Positions 37,633 to 47,631 of a DNA stretch of 64,000 nucleotides are shown here, one piece after another. The stretch's first letter is position 1; every line of letters begins with the position of its first letter. The position numbers and the translations under genes were made by a program. The stretch comes from Agarivorans sp. Toyoura001 (GTDB lineage: Bacteria > Pseudomonadota > Gammaproteobacteria > Enterobacterales > Celerinatantimonadaceae): the NCBI RefSeq assembly GCF_005405585.1, contig NZ_BJEQ01000008.1, positions 1 to 64,000 of the forward strand. The letters run 5' to 3'. The notes beneath the pieces were generated by a model, which did no database searches, was not told the DNA's origin, and saw nothing but the letters and a program-made list of their open reading frames with translations.

Positions 37633-37908
37633 ATGGCACGAGTAACAGTAGAAGATGCAGTAGAACAAGTCGGCAACCGCTTTGATCTTGTCCTTATCGC
37701 CGCACGTCGCGCGCGTCAGATCGCAGTAGAAGGCAAAGACCCTCTAGTTGAAGTAGATAACGACAAACCAACCGTTATCGCTTTGCGTGAAATTGAAGAA
37801 GGTTTGATCACCACAGAAACAATGGATGCTCAAGACCGTCAGGAACGTCAGGAACGTGAAGCCGCCGAATTGGCAGCCGTTGCCGCTATCGCCGATAAAC
37901 GCATCTAG
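37633..37908 (+). CDS. rpoZ: RNA polymerase omega subunit
   Basis: 91 residues, the usual length. It starts [20 protein letters not shown] and contains [20 protein letters not shown], the conserved omega segments that help assemble RNA polymerase and shape ppGpp site 1. The C-terminal tail is Glu/Arg/Ala rich. Second gene of the group, followed by a hairpin before spoT. Confidence 0.98.
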   Translation: MARVTVEDAVEQVGNRFDLVLIAARRARQIAVEGKDPLVEVDNDKPTVIALREIEEGLITTETMDAQDRQERQEREAAELAAVAAIADKRI

Positions 37909-37927
37909 TCCGTACCCGTCTATAAAA

Positions 37928-37957
37928 TTACCGTGCTGGGTTTACTCTGCACGGTAA
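37928..37957 (+). terminator. rpoZ-spoT intercistronic hairpin
   Basis: TTACCGTGC/GCACGGTAA, a 9-bp perfect stem with a 12-base loop and only a short non-T follower. It may partially uncouple spoT from rpoZ; full termination is doubtful. Confidence 0.45.
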
Positions 37958-38018
37958 AACTCCCATAATTCCATTCAATCATATCTATTTCTGCGCTCCT
38001 CCGCTGATGAGGTAATGT

Positions 38019-40130
38019 TTGTACTTATTCGAAAGCCTGCGCGAAGTCGCCTCAAGTTACTTAAGCGAAGAACACGTAACACTATTACGTGACGCCTATA
38101 TATTGGGCAAAGATGCCCATGAAGGCCAGTTCCGCTCTAGCGGCGAACCTTATATTACTCACCCGCTGGCTGTTGCCCGCATTCTTGCTGAATTAAAACT
38201 GGATCATCAAACTCTTGCCGCCGCCGTGCTGCACGACACTATTGAAGATACGCCAGTGACTTACGAACAGCTTCAAGAACAATTCGGTACCGAAATTGCC
38301 GACTTGGTAGAAGGTGTCAGTAAACTCGATAAAATTAAATTTCGAGACAAAAAAGAAGCGCAGGTAGAAAACTTTCGTAAGATGATGATGGCGATGGTGC
38401 AAGACATCCGCGTAATCCTTATCAAACTTGCCGATCGCACCCATAACATGCGTACTTTAGGGTCATTGCGCCCAGACAAACGCCGTCGTATTGCGCGCGA
38501 AACACTGGAGATTTACGCACCTATTGCCAACCGCTTAGGTATTCATAGTATTAAGAATGAGTTGGAAGAGCTTGGTTTTGAAGCGCTTTACCCAATGCGT
38601 TACCGCGTATTAAAAGAGTCGGTAAAAAATGCACGCGGTAACCGCAAAGAGCTGATCAACGGCATTCATCAAGAACTACAAGGCCGCATTGAAGAAGCGG
38701 GCATTGAAGCCGATGTAAGTGGCCGTGAGAAAAACCTCTACAGCATTTACAAAAAAATGGTTAGCAAAGAGCTGCAATTCCATGAAGTTATGGATATTTA
38801 CGCTTTTCGTATCATTGTAGATAGCCTAGACACCTGTTATCGCGCATTAGGCTTAAGCCACAGCCTCTACAAGCCACGTCCAGGTAGATTTAAAGACTAT
38901 GTAGCGATTCCCAAGGCGAACGGCTACCAGAGCCTTCACACGTCGTTAGTTGGGCCGCATGGTGTGCCAGTGGAAGTACAAATTCGTACTGAACACATGG
39001 ACCAAATGGCCGACAAAGGTGTGGCCGCTCACTGGTCTTATAAACAGACTGACGAAAGCTCAAGCACCACCGCGCAAATACGCGCTCAACGCTGGATGCA
39101 AAGCTTGTTAGAACTGCAGCAAAGTGCCGGTTCTTCTTTCGAGTTTATTGAGAACGTTAAAACCGATTTATTCCCTGACGAAATATACGTATTCACTCCA
39201 GAAGGCAAGATTATTGAATTGCCTACTGGCGCAACCCCGGTTGATTTTGCCTACGCGGTGCATACCGATGTTGGCCACGCCTGTGTTGGCGCGCGGGTAA
39301 ATCGCCATCCTTTCCCGCTAAGTAAAGCACTGAGCAACGGCCAAACCATTGAAGTGATTACCGCTCCGGGCGCTCGCCCAAATGCAGCATGGTTAAACTT
39401 TGTGGTAACCGGTAAGGCGCGCGGTAAAATTCGCCAATTACTGAAAAACCAACGCCGTGAAGAATCGGTAAACTTGGGCCGTCGCTTACTAAACCATGCC
39501 CTAGGCAGCGTGAAGTTAGACCAGATAAACCCTGAGTCTTTAGAGCAAGTATTAAAAGATTTAAAAGCTGAGTCGCTAAATGACTTGCTGGCAGAAATTG
39601 GTTTGGGCAATGCCATGAGTATTGTGGTGGCCCGTCGCTTGTTAGGAAACACCGATGAGCTAAGCCACCAGAGCAAAGGCAAAATTGCCATTCAAGGCGC
39701 CGAAGGTTTACTGCTTACCTACGGCAATTGTTGTCGCCCAATTCCTGGCGACCCAGTCGTTGCCCACATTAGCCAGGGCAAAGGCTTAGTGGTGCATTTA
39801 GAAGCCTGTAAAAACATTAGTGGTTACCAAAAAGAACCTGATCGCTACATCAACGTTGATTGGTCGAAAGATGCTGCGGCTGAAGCTGAATACAAAACTG
39901 AAATGCGTATCGACATGGTTAACCACCAAGGTATTTTGGCCAGTTTAACCAATGTAGTGGCCTCCACCGGCGCCAACATTGTAAACATCGTTACCGAAGA
40001 AAAAGAGGGGCGGGTTTATACCGTTGACTTACTGGTAACCACGCATAGCCGAATTCATCTTGCCGATATCATGCGTAAAATTAGGGTAATGCCTGAGGTA
40101 TTACGCGTAGTGCGCTTAAGAAACAAGTAA
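38019..40130 (+). CDS. spoT: Bifunctional (p)ppGpp synthase/hydrolase SpoT
   Basis: 703 residues, matching E. coli SpoT from the first residues (MYLFESL). The start codon here is TTG, preceded by GAGG. Order: HD hydrolase (HDTIEDTP near 72-79), RelA/SpoT synthetase (GRFKDYVAIPKANGYQSLHT near 288-307), TGS (VFTPEGKIIELPTGATPVDFA), a conserved-cysteine region and a C-terminal ACT domain. It makes and mainly degrades ppGpp in nutrient stress. It is followed 10 bp later by trmH. Confidence 0.98.
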   Translation: MYLFESLREVASSYLSEEHVTLLRDAYILGKDAHEGQFRSSGEPYITHPLAVARILAELKLDHQTLAAAVLHDTIEDTPVTYEQLQEQFGTEIADLVEGVSKLDKIKFRDKKEAQVENFRKMMMAMVQDIRVILIKLADRTHNMRTLGSLRPDKRRRIARETLEIYAPIANRLGIHSIKNELEELGFEALYPMRYRVLKESVKNARGNRKELINGIHQELQGRIEEAGIEADVSGREKNLYSIYKKMVSKELQFHEVMDIYAFRIIVDSLDTCYRALGLSHSLYKPRPGRFKDYVAIPKANGYQSLHTSLVGPHGVPVEVQIRTEHMDQMADKGVAAHWSYKQTDESSSTTAQIRAQRWMQSLLELQQSAGSSFEFIENVKTDLFPDEIYVFTPEGKIIELPTGATPVDFAYAVHTDVGHACVGARVNRHPFPLSKALSNGQTIEVITAPGARPNAAWLNFVVTGKARGKIRQLLKNQRREESVNLGRRLLNHALGSVKLDQINPESLEQVLKDLKAESLNDLLAEIGLGNAMSIVVARRLLGNTDELSHQSKGKIAIQGAEGLLLTYGNCCRPIPGDPVVAHISQGKGLVVHLEACKNISGYQKEPDRYINVDWSKDAAAEAEYKTEMRIDMVNHQGILASLTNVVASTGANIVNIVTEEKEGRVYTVDLLVTTHSRIHLADIMRKIRVMPEVLRVVRLRNK

Positions 40131-40140
40131 CGAGAACACC

Positions 40141-40854
40141 ATGACACCAGAACGCTATCAACGCATTCGCGCAATGTTAGATGCCCGCCAAACCGATTTA
40201 ACCATCTGTATGGAGAATGTGCATAAACCCCACAACCTATCGGCGATTGTGCGTACCTGTGACGCTGTTGGCGTAGACCACGTGCATGCTGTATGGGAAA
40301 ACTACCAAGACGAATTACGCCGAGGCACTGCCACTGGTAGCCAAAACTGGGTTAACGTACATAACCACGAAAACATTGACGATGCGGTGGCTCAAATGCG
40401 TAACAGTGGCATGCAAATTCTTGCCACTAACTTGTCTGAAAGCGCCGTGGATTTTCGCGAAATAGACTATACCAAGCCTACCGCCATTTTAATGGGGCAA
40501 GAGAAATACGGCATTTCTGATAAAGCCTTAAGCTTGGCAGACCAAGATATTATTGTGCCAATGGTGGGCATGGTTCAGTCCCTAAATGTATCGGTAGCCA
40601 GCGCCCTCATTTTGTATGAAGCACAGCGCCAACGCGAAAATGCCCAAATGTATCAAGGCCCAAGTTCAGTGCCCGCAGAAGAGCAAAACCGAATTATGTT
40701 TGAAGGCGGTCACCCAATTTTTGCAGAAGCTTGCCGACGCAAAGGGTTGCCGATTCCGCAAATTGATGATGAAGGCCAAATTGTCGCTAATGATGCTTGG
40801 TGGGCCAAAATGCAAATGAGTAAAGAGGCGTGGGATCACTTAGATGATGAGTAA
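40141..40854 (+). CDS. trmH: tRNA (guanosine-18-2'-O)-methyltransferase
   Basis: 237 residues. The SPOUT fold signatures are present: HKPHNLSAIVRTCDAVGVDHVH (about 27-48), LMGQEKYGISDKAL (about 118-131) and the knot VGMVQSLNVSVASALILYEA (about 141-160). It methylates Gm18 in the D-loop of tRNA. In E. coli the same gene follows spoT; recG, next in E. coli, is absent here and a chemoreceptor gene follows instead. Confidence 0.97.
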   Translation: MTPERYQRIRAMLDARQTDLTICMENVHKPHNLSAIVRTCDAVGVDHVHAVWENYQDELRRGTATGSQNWVNVHNHENIDDAVAQMRNSGMQILATNLSESAVDFREIDYTKPTAILMGQEKYGISDKALSLADQDIIVPMVGMVQSLNVSVASALILYEAQRQRENAQMYQGPSSVPAEEQNRIMFEGGHPIFAEACRRKGLPIPQIDDEGQIVANDAWWAKMQMSKEAWDHLDDE

Positions 40855-40976
40855 ATGATACGAATTAGAGTTATTACTTTAATTTGATTTTAAACTTGTT
40901 AGTAAATTGATCTAAATTAAGCCCAAAACATCAACCTTATCTGAACATAGTTGCACTTAAATCGAGAAGTGAAACT

Positions 40977-42596
40977 ATGTTCAGTAAAATAAAAATCCCC
41001 CATCTATTTCTACTTAGTTCAGCACTGGTGCTACTGGTAGTGTGTATACAATCTTGGACCAATACCCATACACTTAAGCAAACACTCTACCAAAGCTACG
41101 AAACTCAACTTAGCACCAACTTAGATTTAGCCACCAGCCTAGTATCACACTACCAACAGCAGCAAAACACCCTGGGACGCGAAGAAGCCCAACGGCAAGC
41201 GTTGGCGGCGCTGGCAAAACTGCGTTACCAAGGCAATGAATACTTTTGGGTGAATGACTTAGACCTGAAACTATTAATGCACCCAATTCGCCCTGCCAGC
41301 ATTGGCCGAGATATGAGCCAAGTGCGTGATGCCAAGGGTTTAGCTCACTGGCAAGCGATGCGCGATACAGTGAGAAGAAATGGCGAAGGCGCAGTTGAAT
41401 ACAACTTTTTACACCCGCAAACGCAAGTGATGCACGCTAAGCTGTCTTATGTAAAACAAGTTAATGATTGGAACTGGATCATTGGCACCGGCGTATACAT
41501 TGACCGAATCGAAGACGAACTCAATAGTGTGTACTTATTCACCTTACTACGCCTTGTGTGTGCTTTTGGCCTATTTGGCATAGTGGGTGTATTAATCAGC
41601 CGCAGTCTAAAGCGACAAATGACCCAATTATCCAGCGCCATTGACCACCTAGCGGCGGGTAACTATAACCATTCCATTCACATTGAAGGCAATAACGAGT
41701 TATCAGAGATTGGTGTAAAACTAGAAAGCCTACGCCAACAAACCCAAGGTTTACTGCAGGACGTAAAAGCCTCAAGCGACAACTTGCTGGATGCCAGTAC
41801 TGAGCTAGCCTCAGCCACTCATACCACTCGCCAAAATACTCAAACCCAATTTGGCGAAATCGACCAAATTGCGTCCGCCATGACTGAAATGAACAGCTCG
41901 GTTGAAGAAGTGGCCAGTAATAGTGCCGAGACGGCTCAAGTATCCAAGCAAACTGTAGAGCTTGCTCAAACAAGCTTAAAACAACAACTCAACACCGTGC
42001 AGCAACTTAACCAACTGTCGCAGCAAATGGCCTCAGCCAAACCTGCAGTAGAAGAGTTACGTGAGTGCAGCCAAAACATCGGCTCTGTGATTGATGTGAT
42101 TAATGCTATTTCTGAACAAACCAATTTGTTAGCGCTAAATGCCGCTATTGAGGCCGCTCGAGCAGGTGAACAGGGGCGAGGTTTTGCGGTAGTAGCTGAT
42201 GAGGTGCGTAACTTAGCTTCACGTACTCAGCAGTCAACCGAAGAAATCATGCACACCATTGGGCAGTTGCAGCAAGTATCGGAAACGGTCGAAACAGAGA
42301 TTGTTGGCACCACTAATGGCTTAGCTGAGCAGGCCGAGCAAGCTCAGAAAAACATTCAGCAAATTGAACAAATTGAGCAAATGGTGTCTGGATTAGAGCA
42401 ACGTAACCAACACAATGCAGTGGCAACCGAACAACAGCGCCAAGCCACCGATGAAATAGCACAAAATATTGTTGTATTGCGCGACGGTAGCGAAGCGAAC
42501 GCGGGAGCGGCGCAGCAAAGCCAACAGGTGCATAGTCACTTAAGTGGTGTTGCAGAGGCTCTGAGTTTACACCTCAAAAACCTCCGTTTTAGCTAA
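40977..42596 (+). CDS. Methyl-accepting chemotaxis protein with Cache sensor
   Basis: 539 residues. An N-terminal helix (about 8-25), a periplasmic single-Cache domain with [15 protein letters not shown] and [13 protein letters not shown] (about 85-180), a second helix (about 187-208), HAMP, then a cytoplasmic signalling domain. The conserved hairpin [20 protein letters not shown] with [17 protein letters not shown] is present (about 385-422), so it should signal through CheA/CheW. The ligand is unknown; sCache_2 sensors often bind small organic acids. It follows trmH by 122 bp. Confidence 0.94.
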   Translation: MFSKIKIPHLFLLSSALVLLVVCIQSWTNTHTLKQTLYQSYETQLSTNLDLATSLVSHYQQQQNTLGREEAQRQALAALAKLRYQGNEYFWVNDLDLKLLMHPIRPASIGRDMSQVRDAKGLAHWQAMRDTVRRNGEGAVEYNFLHPQTQVMHAKLSYVKQVNDWNWIIGTGVYIDRIEDELNSVYLFTLLRLVCAFGLFGIVGVLISRSLKRQMTQLSSAIDHLAAGNYNHSIHIEGNNELSEIGVKLESLRQQTQGLLQDVKASSDNLLDASTELASATHTTRQNTQTQFGEIDQIASAMTEMNSSVEEVASNSAETAQVSKQTVELAQTSLKQQLNTVQQLNQLSQQMASAKPAVEELRECSQNIGSVIDVINAISEQTNLLALNAAIEAARAGEQGRGFAVVADEVRNLASRTQQSTEEIMHTIGQLQQVSETVETEIVGTTNGLAEQAEQAQKNIQQIEQIEQMVSGLEQRNQHNAVATEQQRQATDEIAQNIVVLRDGSEANAGAAQQSQQVHSHLSGVAEALSLHLKNLRFS

Positions 42597-42601
42597 ATTA
42601 A

Positions 42602-42859
42602 CTATTCGGCTGGAGGAGCGTCGTCTTCTCTAGCCTTAGCATATTTAAACTCGTAATCATCTGAAAATGGCGAGTTGTAGCCCCACACAATGGGTTCACC
42701 AACTTGTTTGTCTACCCAGATAAATGGCGTGACTAAGAATCGTGGCGCCTCTAAACGGATGCCGTTCTCTTCAGCTTTGTATAAAGAGCTATTGGTGTCG
42801 CACCTTACCGTTAGCATCACCAAAATGATGATGAATAACCCTTTCCAAAAACCGTTCAT
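42602..42859 (-). CDS. Small hypothetical membrane-anchored protein
   Basis: 85 residues with a strong AGGGAG ribosome site. The N-terminal hydrophobic run (about 5-18) ends at Cys20, but Arg19 at the -1 position breaks the lipobox, so it may be an anchor rather than a lipoprotein signal. The remainder has FLVTPFIWVDKQVGEPIVWG and an acidic tail. Family not recognised. It lies 5 bp from the convergent chemoreceptor stop. Confidence 0.65.
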   Translation of the reverse strand: MNGFWKGLFIIILVMLTVRCDTNSSLYKAEENGIRLEAPRFLVTPFIWVDKQVGEPIVWGYNSPFSDDYEFKYAKAREDDAPPAE

Positions 42860-42899
42860 AGTTCTCCCTAACTGTTCTTATTTAGTGCACTAAAATGTG

Positions 42900-43331
42900 C
42901 TATTCAGCTTTTAACTGCCAAAGTGGCGCTAAAGCATGGTGTAATTGAGCCACTTGCTGGGCTTTTTCTTGCTCACTATAAGGCTTAGCGGGTAGTTTTC
43001 CCCATATAGGCTGCGGCCAAAGAGGGTCGTTATGATAACGAACTACGTGATGAACATGCAGTTGTGGCACCATATTACCTAAAGCAGCCAAATTAAGCTT
43101 ATCTCCCTTATAAAGCTTGATAAGCGCTTCACTCAAGCGTTTAGATTCTCGCCAAAACTGTGCCTGTTGGCAACTATCTAATTGATATATATCACCAATA
43201 TCATCTTGCATAGGCACTAAAACCAACCATGGAAATTGACTATCGTTAATCAGTAATACTCGAGACAATTCAAAATCGCCGAGCCAAATACCGTCTTTTT
43301 GCAGTTGGGGGTGTAAAACAAACTCACTCAT
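42900..43331 (-). CDS. HIT-family protein
   Basis: 143 residues. The histidine triad reads QLHVHHVVRY (about 100-109), and the preceding FELSRVLLINDSQFPWLVLV matches the N-terminal HIT strand pattern. HIT proteins hydrolyse nucleoside phosphoramidates or dinucleotide polyphosphates. The spacing HVHHV is a known variant in this bacterial subgroup. Single gene on the minus strand. Confidence 0.88.
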   Translation of the reverse strand: MSEFVLHPQLQKDGIWLGDFELSRVLLINDSQFPWLVLVPMQDDIGDIYQLDSCQQAQFWRESKRLSEALIKLYKGDKLNLAALGNMVPQLHVHHVVRYHNDPLWPQPIWGKLPAKPYSEQEKAQQVAQLHHALAPLWQLKAE

Positions 43332-43500
43332 GTGGCAATCCTAATGGTGAAACTAAACAGCGTTCAATGACAGTTACTATACAGTGGTCTGCGTTTCGCT
43401 TATCAAAAAAAATGCTAGAATGGCGCCAACCATAATTTAAGCTGATTTAAATCTCAATAACTACCGACCCTAGGCTATCTATAGAGCTATATCGATCACT

Positions 43501-44394
43501 ATGTTACGTTTTTTGCCTACACCTTTTTTAACATTGCTTTCAGCAAGTTTAGCCATCATCAATACCGCCTTAGTGGGCTCATTGATTATTGTTTGTGGCC
43601 TTATCAAACTGCTACTGCCTAAGCCGCTATACCCATTGATAGGAAAAGTCACCAACCAACTAATGTGGTGTTGGAGTGAAATAAATCGTGGAATTTTTCG
43701 GCTAGTAAACAACACAGAGTTTGTTATTGAAGATAACAGCCAACTGAACAAAAACAGCTGGTATTTGATGATATGCAACCATCAAAGCTGGGCCGACATC
43801 GTGTTGTTATGCATGCTTTTTGGTTCGCGTATTCCCATGCCTAAGTTCTTCTTAAAACAGCAACTTTTATACGTACCCTTTGTGGGCTTGGCTTGTTGGG
43901 CGCTAGATATGCCATTTATGCGCCGCTACTCACGCCAGTACTTGCTTAAGCACCCAGAAAAGCGCGGTAAGGACTTAGCCTCTACTCAACGTTCTTGTGA
44001 AAAGTTTAAAAACAGTCCCACCACTGTGATTAACTTTGTCGAGGGCACGCGATTTACTCAAGGCAAACAACAAAATCACAGTACTTATCAGCATCTATTA
44101 CCTCCCAAAGCATTGGGCATTGCTTACACGCTTTCGGCTTTAGGCGAACAATTTGACCAGATTATTGATGTTACTTTGGCCTATCCAGGCACTACCGAGC
44201 AACACCCGCCCTTTAAGGCTTTGCTGGCAGGTCGGCTAGATAAAGTGGTGGTAAAAATAGACACCATTAACATTGGCAACGAATTACGGGGCGACTACCT
44301 GCAAGACAAACACTTCAAACGCCAGTTTAAACTGTGGTTAGATGACACATGGCAAAACAAAGATCAGTATCTACAATCCGTACTAAAAAACTAA
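43501..44394 (+). CDS. yihG: 1-acyl-glycerol-phosphate acyltransferase-like, YihG type
   Basis: 297 residues. One membrane helix near the N-terminus, then the PlsC block I NHQSWADIVLL (about 87-97) and block III FVEGTRFTQGK (about 180-190). E. coli YihG is a poly(A)-linked/lysophosphatidic acid acyltransferase homologue that lies near dsbA and srkA, as here. The ribosome site is weak. Followed by a binding-protein gene after 76 bp on the same strand. Confidence 0.9.
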   Translation: MLRFLPTPFLTLLSASLAIINTALVGSLIIVCGLIKLLLPKPLYPLIGKVTNQLMWCWSEINRGIFRLVNNTEFVIEDNSQLNKNSWYLMICNHQSWADIVLLCMLFGSRIPMPKFFLKQQLLYVPFVGLACWALDMPFMRRYSRQYLLKHPEKRGKDLASTQRSCEKFKNSPTTVINFVEGTRFTQGKQQNHSTYQHLLPPKALGIAYTLSALGEQFDQIIDVTLAYPGTTEQHPPFKALLAGRLDKVVVKIDTINIGNELRGDYLQDKHFKRQFKLWLDDTWQNKDQYLQSVLKN

Positions 44395-44470
44395 CTGCCG
44401 CCAATTTGCAGCCATGACAGCCTGATTTTACTGCTATTTTTATAGGAGTGAACTGTTAGGGAGAGACAAC

Positions 44471-46150
44471 TTGCGTATCATCTTGTTGTTCTTGTGCTGC
44501 TTTATTAATGCTAGCTGGGCTGAAGATTATAGCCCTTGGCTTAAAGAGTTTCGTCCATCCAGCCTCAGCCAACAACAACAAATTGAAGAGCTTGCTTGGT
44601 TTAAACAAGCCGCCAAACCCTTTCAAGGCATAACTATTCGCGCCATCTCCGAGCGTATCAATACTCACTGGTATGAAGCCACCGTCATTGCCCCACTGTT
44701 TTACCAACTCACTGGCATTAAAGTGATTCACGAACTTAGCAGCGAAGACGATGTGGTAAAAAAGCTGCAAAGCCAAATGGATTTAGGCATTAACTATTAC
44801 GATATATATGTCAGCGATAGTGATTTAATTGGTGGTCATTTTCGCTCAAACAAAGTTCTCAGCTTAAGTGAATTTATGCGTGAACAAGGTAAGCAAGTCA
44901 CCCTGCCCAGCCTAGATGTGAATGACTTTATTGGTTTGGCTTTTACCACTAGCCCTTATAACGAAATACTGCAGCTACCTGACCAGCAATTTGCCAATCT
45001 ATATTGGTATCGCCAAGATTGGTTCGCTCGCCCAGAACTGCAGCAACAGTTTAAAGCCATTTATGGCTACCCGCTTGCGGTACCAGTGAATTGGTCGGCT
45101 TATGAAGACATCGCAGAGTTTTTTAGCAAGCACGTAAAACAGATTGACGGCCATAAAGTGTATGGCCATATGGACTACGGTAAACGCGACCCTTCATTAG
45201 GCTGGCGCATTTCTGATGCTTGGTTATCTATGGCGGGTATGGGCGATGTAGGCTTGCCTAACGGCCTTCCTGTTGATGAATGGGGAATTCGCCGTCATGG
45301 GTGCCGCCCAGTAGGAGCCAGCGTTAAACGCGGTGGCGCACTGGATTCGCCAGCAGCCATTTACGCAATACAAAAATACGTAGATTGGCTAGTGCGCTAT
45401 GCCCCACCAGAAGCACAAAAAATGACCTTTAGTGAAGCCGGTGCAGAAATCGCTAAAGGCCATATTGCCCAACAAATTTTTTGGTATACCGCCTTTACTG
45501 CCGATTTAAGTCACCCAGACTTATCCATTACCGACGACAATGGTAAACCCTTATGGAGAGTGGCACCTTCACCACGCGGCGCTTACTGGCAGCCGGGCAT
45601 GAAATCAGGCTACCAAGACGTAGGCGCATGGACCTTACTCAAATCTACTCCGCTAAAACGCCAGCAAGCAGCGTGGTTATACGCCCAGTTCAACGTGGCC
45701 AAAACGGTATCTTTACGTAAAACCATGGTAGGGCTAACCCCTATTCGTGAAAGCGATATTATGTCTCCCGAGTTTACCCAGCGCTCTGAGGAATTAGGGG
45801 GCTTAGTTGAGTTTTATCAAAGTAACGCGCGTAACGAATGGACCCCAACCGGGCTTAATGTCCCCAATTACCCCGCATTATCGGCTTTATGGTGGCAATA
45901 CATAGGCCGCGCCAGTGACCAGAAGGAAGATGTAAGTAAAATCATGCAAGAGTTAGCCAAAAGCATGGATGCGGCGCTCGCTAAAATAAGCCATGAAACC
46001 AGAGGCGCTTGCAGCCCTAAGCTAATATCAAGCCAAGACGAAGCCTTATGGCTAGCCCACCCGGGCTCACCAAAACCCAAACTGGAAAATGAAAAACCGC
46101 CTGGCAAAACCCTCGCTTACTCGGAGTTGATTAAACAATGGCAACCCTAG
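44471..46150 (+). CDS. Extracellular solute-binding protein, family 1, GlpV-like
   Basis: 559 residues starting with TTG (GGGAGAG five bases before). Signal peptide MRIILLFLCCFINASWA. The mature protein resembles the long glycerol/polyol-type binding proteins such as GlpV: GYPLAVPVNWSAYEDIAEFF, WRVAPSPRGAYWQPGMKSGY, QDVGAWTLLKSTP and GLTPIRESDI. No permease or ATPase gene is adjacent, which is unusual for a type of protein that normally works with an importer. Its end overlaps the next gene by 13 bp. Confidence 0.8.
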   Translation: MRIILLFLCCFINASWAEDYSPWLKEFRPSSLSQQQQIEELAWFKQAAKPFQGITIRAISERINTHWYEATVIAPLFYQLTGIKVIHELSSEDDVVKKLQSQMDLGINYYDIYVSDSDLIGGHFRSNKVLSLSEFMREQGKQVTLPSLDVNDFIGLAFTTSPYNEILQLPDQQFANLYWYRQDWFARPELQQQFKAIYGYPLAVPVNWSAYEDIAEFFSKHVKQIDGHKVYGHMDYGKRDPSLGWRISDAWLSMAGMGDVGLPNGLPVDEWGIRRHGCRPVGASVKRGGALDSPAAIYAIQKYVDWLVRYAPPEAQKMTFSEAGAEIAKGHIAQQIFWYTAFTADLSHPDLSITDDNGKPLWRVAPSPRGAYWQPGMKSGYQDVGAWTLLKSTPLKRQQAAWLYAQFNVAKTVSLRKTMVGLTPIRESDIMSPEFTQRSEELGGLVEFYQSNARNEWTPTGLNVPNYPALSALWWQYIGRASDQKEDVSKIMQELAKSMDAALAKISHETRGACSPKLISSQDEALWLAHPGSPKPKLENEKPPGKTLAYSELIKQWQP

Positions 46151-46878
46151 TTAAGTTGTTGGTAACCAGCCTATTGCTCTCCAGTCAAATGCTTAAAGCC
46201 AGCGACTTAGTATTTAATACTTATATCGATCCACCTTACGTTTCTCAAGGTGATGAAGGCGTCACAGGCATCAGCATCGATATTCTTAAACTACTAAGAC
46301 AACATAGCCAACTAAACATAGAGCTGCACTTACTGCCGCTTAAACGCGCTTACGCAGTAGCCTTAGATTCTGCAAACCAATGTGTATTTGCTATTGAACG
46401 AACGCAATCTAGAGAGAGTTCTTTTATTTGGATAAGCCCAATGTTTATTAGTCGTTACGCTATTTACCAGCGTAAGTTGCATGCTAAACACTTAGCCAGT
46501 CTTGATGATTTAACTAAGCTACGCATTGGCAGCTACTCTGGCAGCGGTGTAGGTGAATACCTCACTAGCTTTTCAATCACGGTTGATTTGGCTAAAACCA
46601 ACTTAAACAGCGCCAAAAAACTTACCCGCCACCGCACCGGTGCTTGGGCCAGCGACATATTGTCTGCGGCCTATATTGCCCAACAGTTTGATTTAGATAT
46701 CTCACCTAAAAAGTACCATTTTTATAGCGCGTTGCGGGCCATAGCGTGCAACAAAAACAGTGACTTAGGGGTATTAGACAAGCTGCAAAAAAGCCTGAAT
46801 CAACTACAAAAGAGCGGCCAAATAGGGCAAGTATTAAGTAAATATGAACAGCAATATCAAGTAGATTTAGGTTTATAA
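46138..46878 (+). CDS. Family 3-like periplasmic binding protein
   Basis: 246 residues with a signal peptide (MATLVKLLVTSLLLSSQMLKA). The mature part has the bacterial extracellular solute-binding family 3 pattern: VFNTYIDPPYVSQGDEGVTG, CVFAIERTQSRES, LRIGSYSGSGVGEYL and a C-terminal SLNQLQKSGQIGQVLSKYE. Such proteins bind amino acids or act as stand-alone sensors. It overlaps the preceding binding-protein gene by 13 bp, so the two are translationally linked. Confidence 0.85.
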   Translation: MATLVKLLVTSLLLSSQMLKASDLVFNTYIDPPYVSQGDEGVTGISIDILKLLRQHSQLNIELHLLPLKRAYAVALDSANQCVFAIERTQSRESSFIWISPMFISRYAIYQRKLHAKHLASLDDLTKLRIGSYSGSGVGEYLTSFSITVDLAKTNLNSAKKLTRHRTGAWASDILSAAYIAQQFDLDISPKKYHFYSALRAIACNKNSDLGVLDKLQKSLNQLQKSGQIGQVLSKYEQQYQVDLGL

Positions 46879-46884
46879 CACCCA

Positions 46885-46910
46885 TAAAAAAGCAGCCACA
46901 TAAGGCTGCC
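46885..46910 (-). terminator. dsbA terminator
   Basis: On the minus strand GCAGCC/GGCTGC is a 6-bp core stem with a 6-base loop, followed by TTTTTTATG (46885-46891). It lies just downstream of the dsbA stop codon and just after the convergent binding-protein gene. Confidence 0.8.
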
Positions 46911-46932
46911 TTATTAGCTATATCAAGTAAAC

Positions 46933-47538
46933 TTAACCTTTAAGGTTAGCCAAATAGCTAACTAATTCATTTAACTCTTCAATTGATTTAACTGAACCGG
47001 TATTTACTTGGTACTTACCGTTAACAACTAATGCAGGCACGCCGCGAATTTTATAGTTAATGGTGTTCTTTTCCATTTGCGAAACCATGCCGTTCACCAC
47101 AAAGCTACTCGCTGCACTATCAAACTTCTTGCCGTCTACGCCGTTAGCAACAAAGATACTGCGCAAGTCGTCGCGACTGGTAAAGTTTTGGCGTTTGTTA
47201 TGAATTGAATCGAAGATCGCATGGCTAATCGCTGGCTCTACTTCTAGCATTTCAGCTGCAGCAAAAGCACGAACCATTTCTTCACCCATTGAACCACCAA
47301 TAAAGCTTACGTGATTCTTTTTGAAAGCGACGCCTTCAGGCAAAGATTTTTTAATGCTCTCAGCCACTGGCTCAAATTTAAAACAGTGTGGACAGTAGTA
47401 CGAGAAAAACTCGATAACTTCTGGTTTAGCAGTAGCCGTTTGTTTAATTACGTCGTAATGCGTGCCTTCTTTAAAATCAGCCGCCATTGCCATTGGTAAT
47501 GCGAGCATTGCCATTAAACCAATCAGTAACTTTTTCAT
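46933..47538 (-). CDS. dsbA: Periplasmic thiol:disulfide oxidase
   Basis: 201 residues from the ATG at 47538; an in-frame GTG directly before it would add one residue. Signal peptide to about residue 20 (AMAA), thioredoxin-fold with active site CPHC at residues 49-52 and the cis-proline segment RGVPALVVNGKY. It puts disulfides into exported proteins with DsbB. In E. coli dsbA follows srkA; here an acyl-CoA ligase and a CYTH gene lie between them. Confidence 0.97.
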   Translation of the reverse strand: MKKLLIGLMAMLALPMAMAADFKEGTHYDVIKQTATAKPEVIEFFSYYCPHCFKFEPVAESIKKSLPEGVAFKKNHVSFIGGSMGEEMVRAFAAAEMLEVEPAISHAIFDSIHNKRQNFTSRDDLRSIFVANGVDGKKFDSAASSFVVNGMVSQMEKNTINYKIRGVPALVVNGKYQVNTGSVKSIEELNELVSYLANLKG

Positions 47539-47631
47539 CACCCTGTATTTCCTTCCAGTGAATTCATAAAAAACCGAGCATAATGATAAGCATTCGCTCG
47601 GTCAATCGCAGACTATAGCCTTGACACTAAT

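Noticed and set aside
39251-39691. 146-residue minus-strand ORF within spoT
   Set aside because: Shadow of spoT with no domain features.
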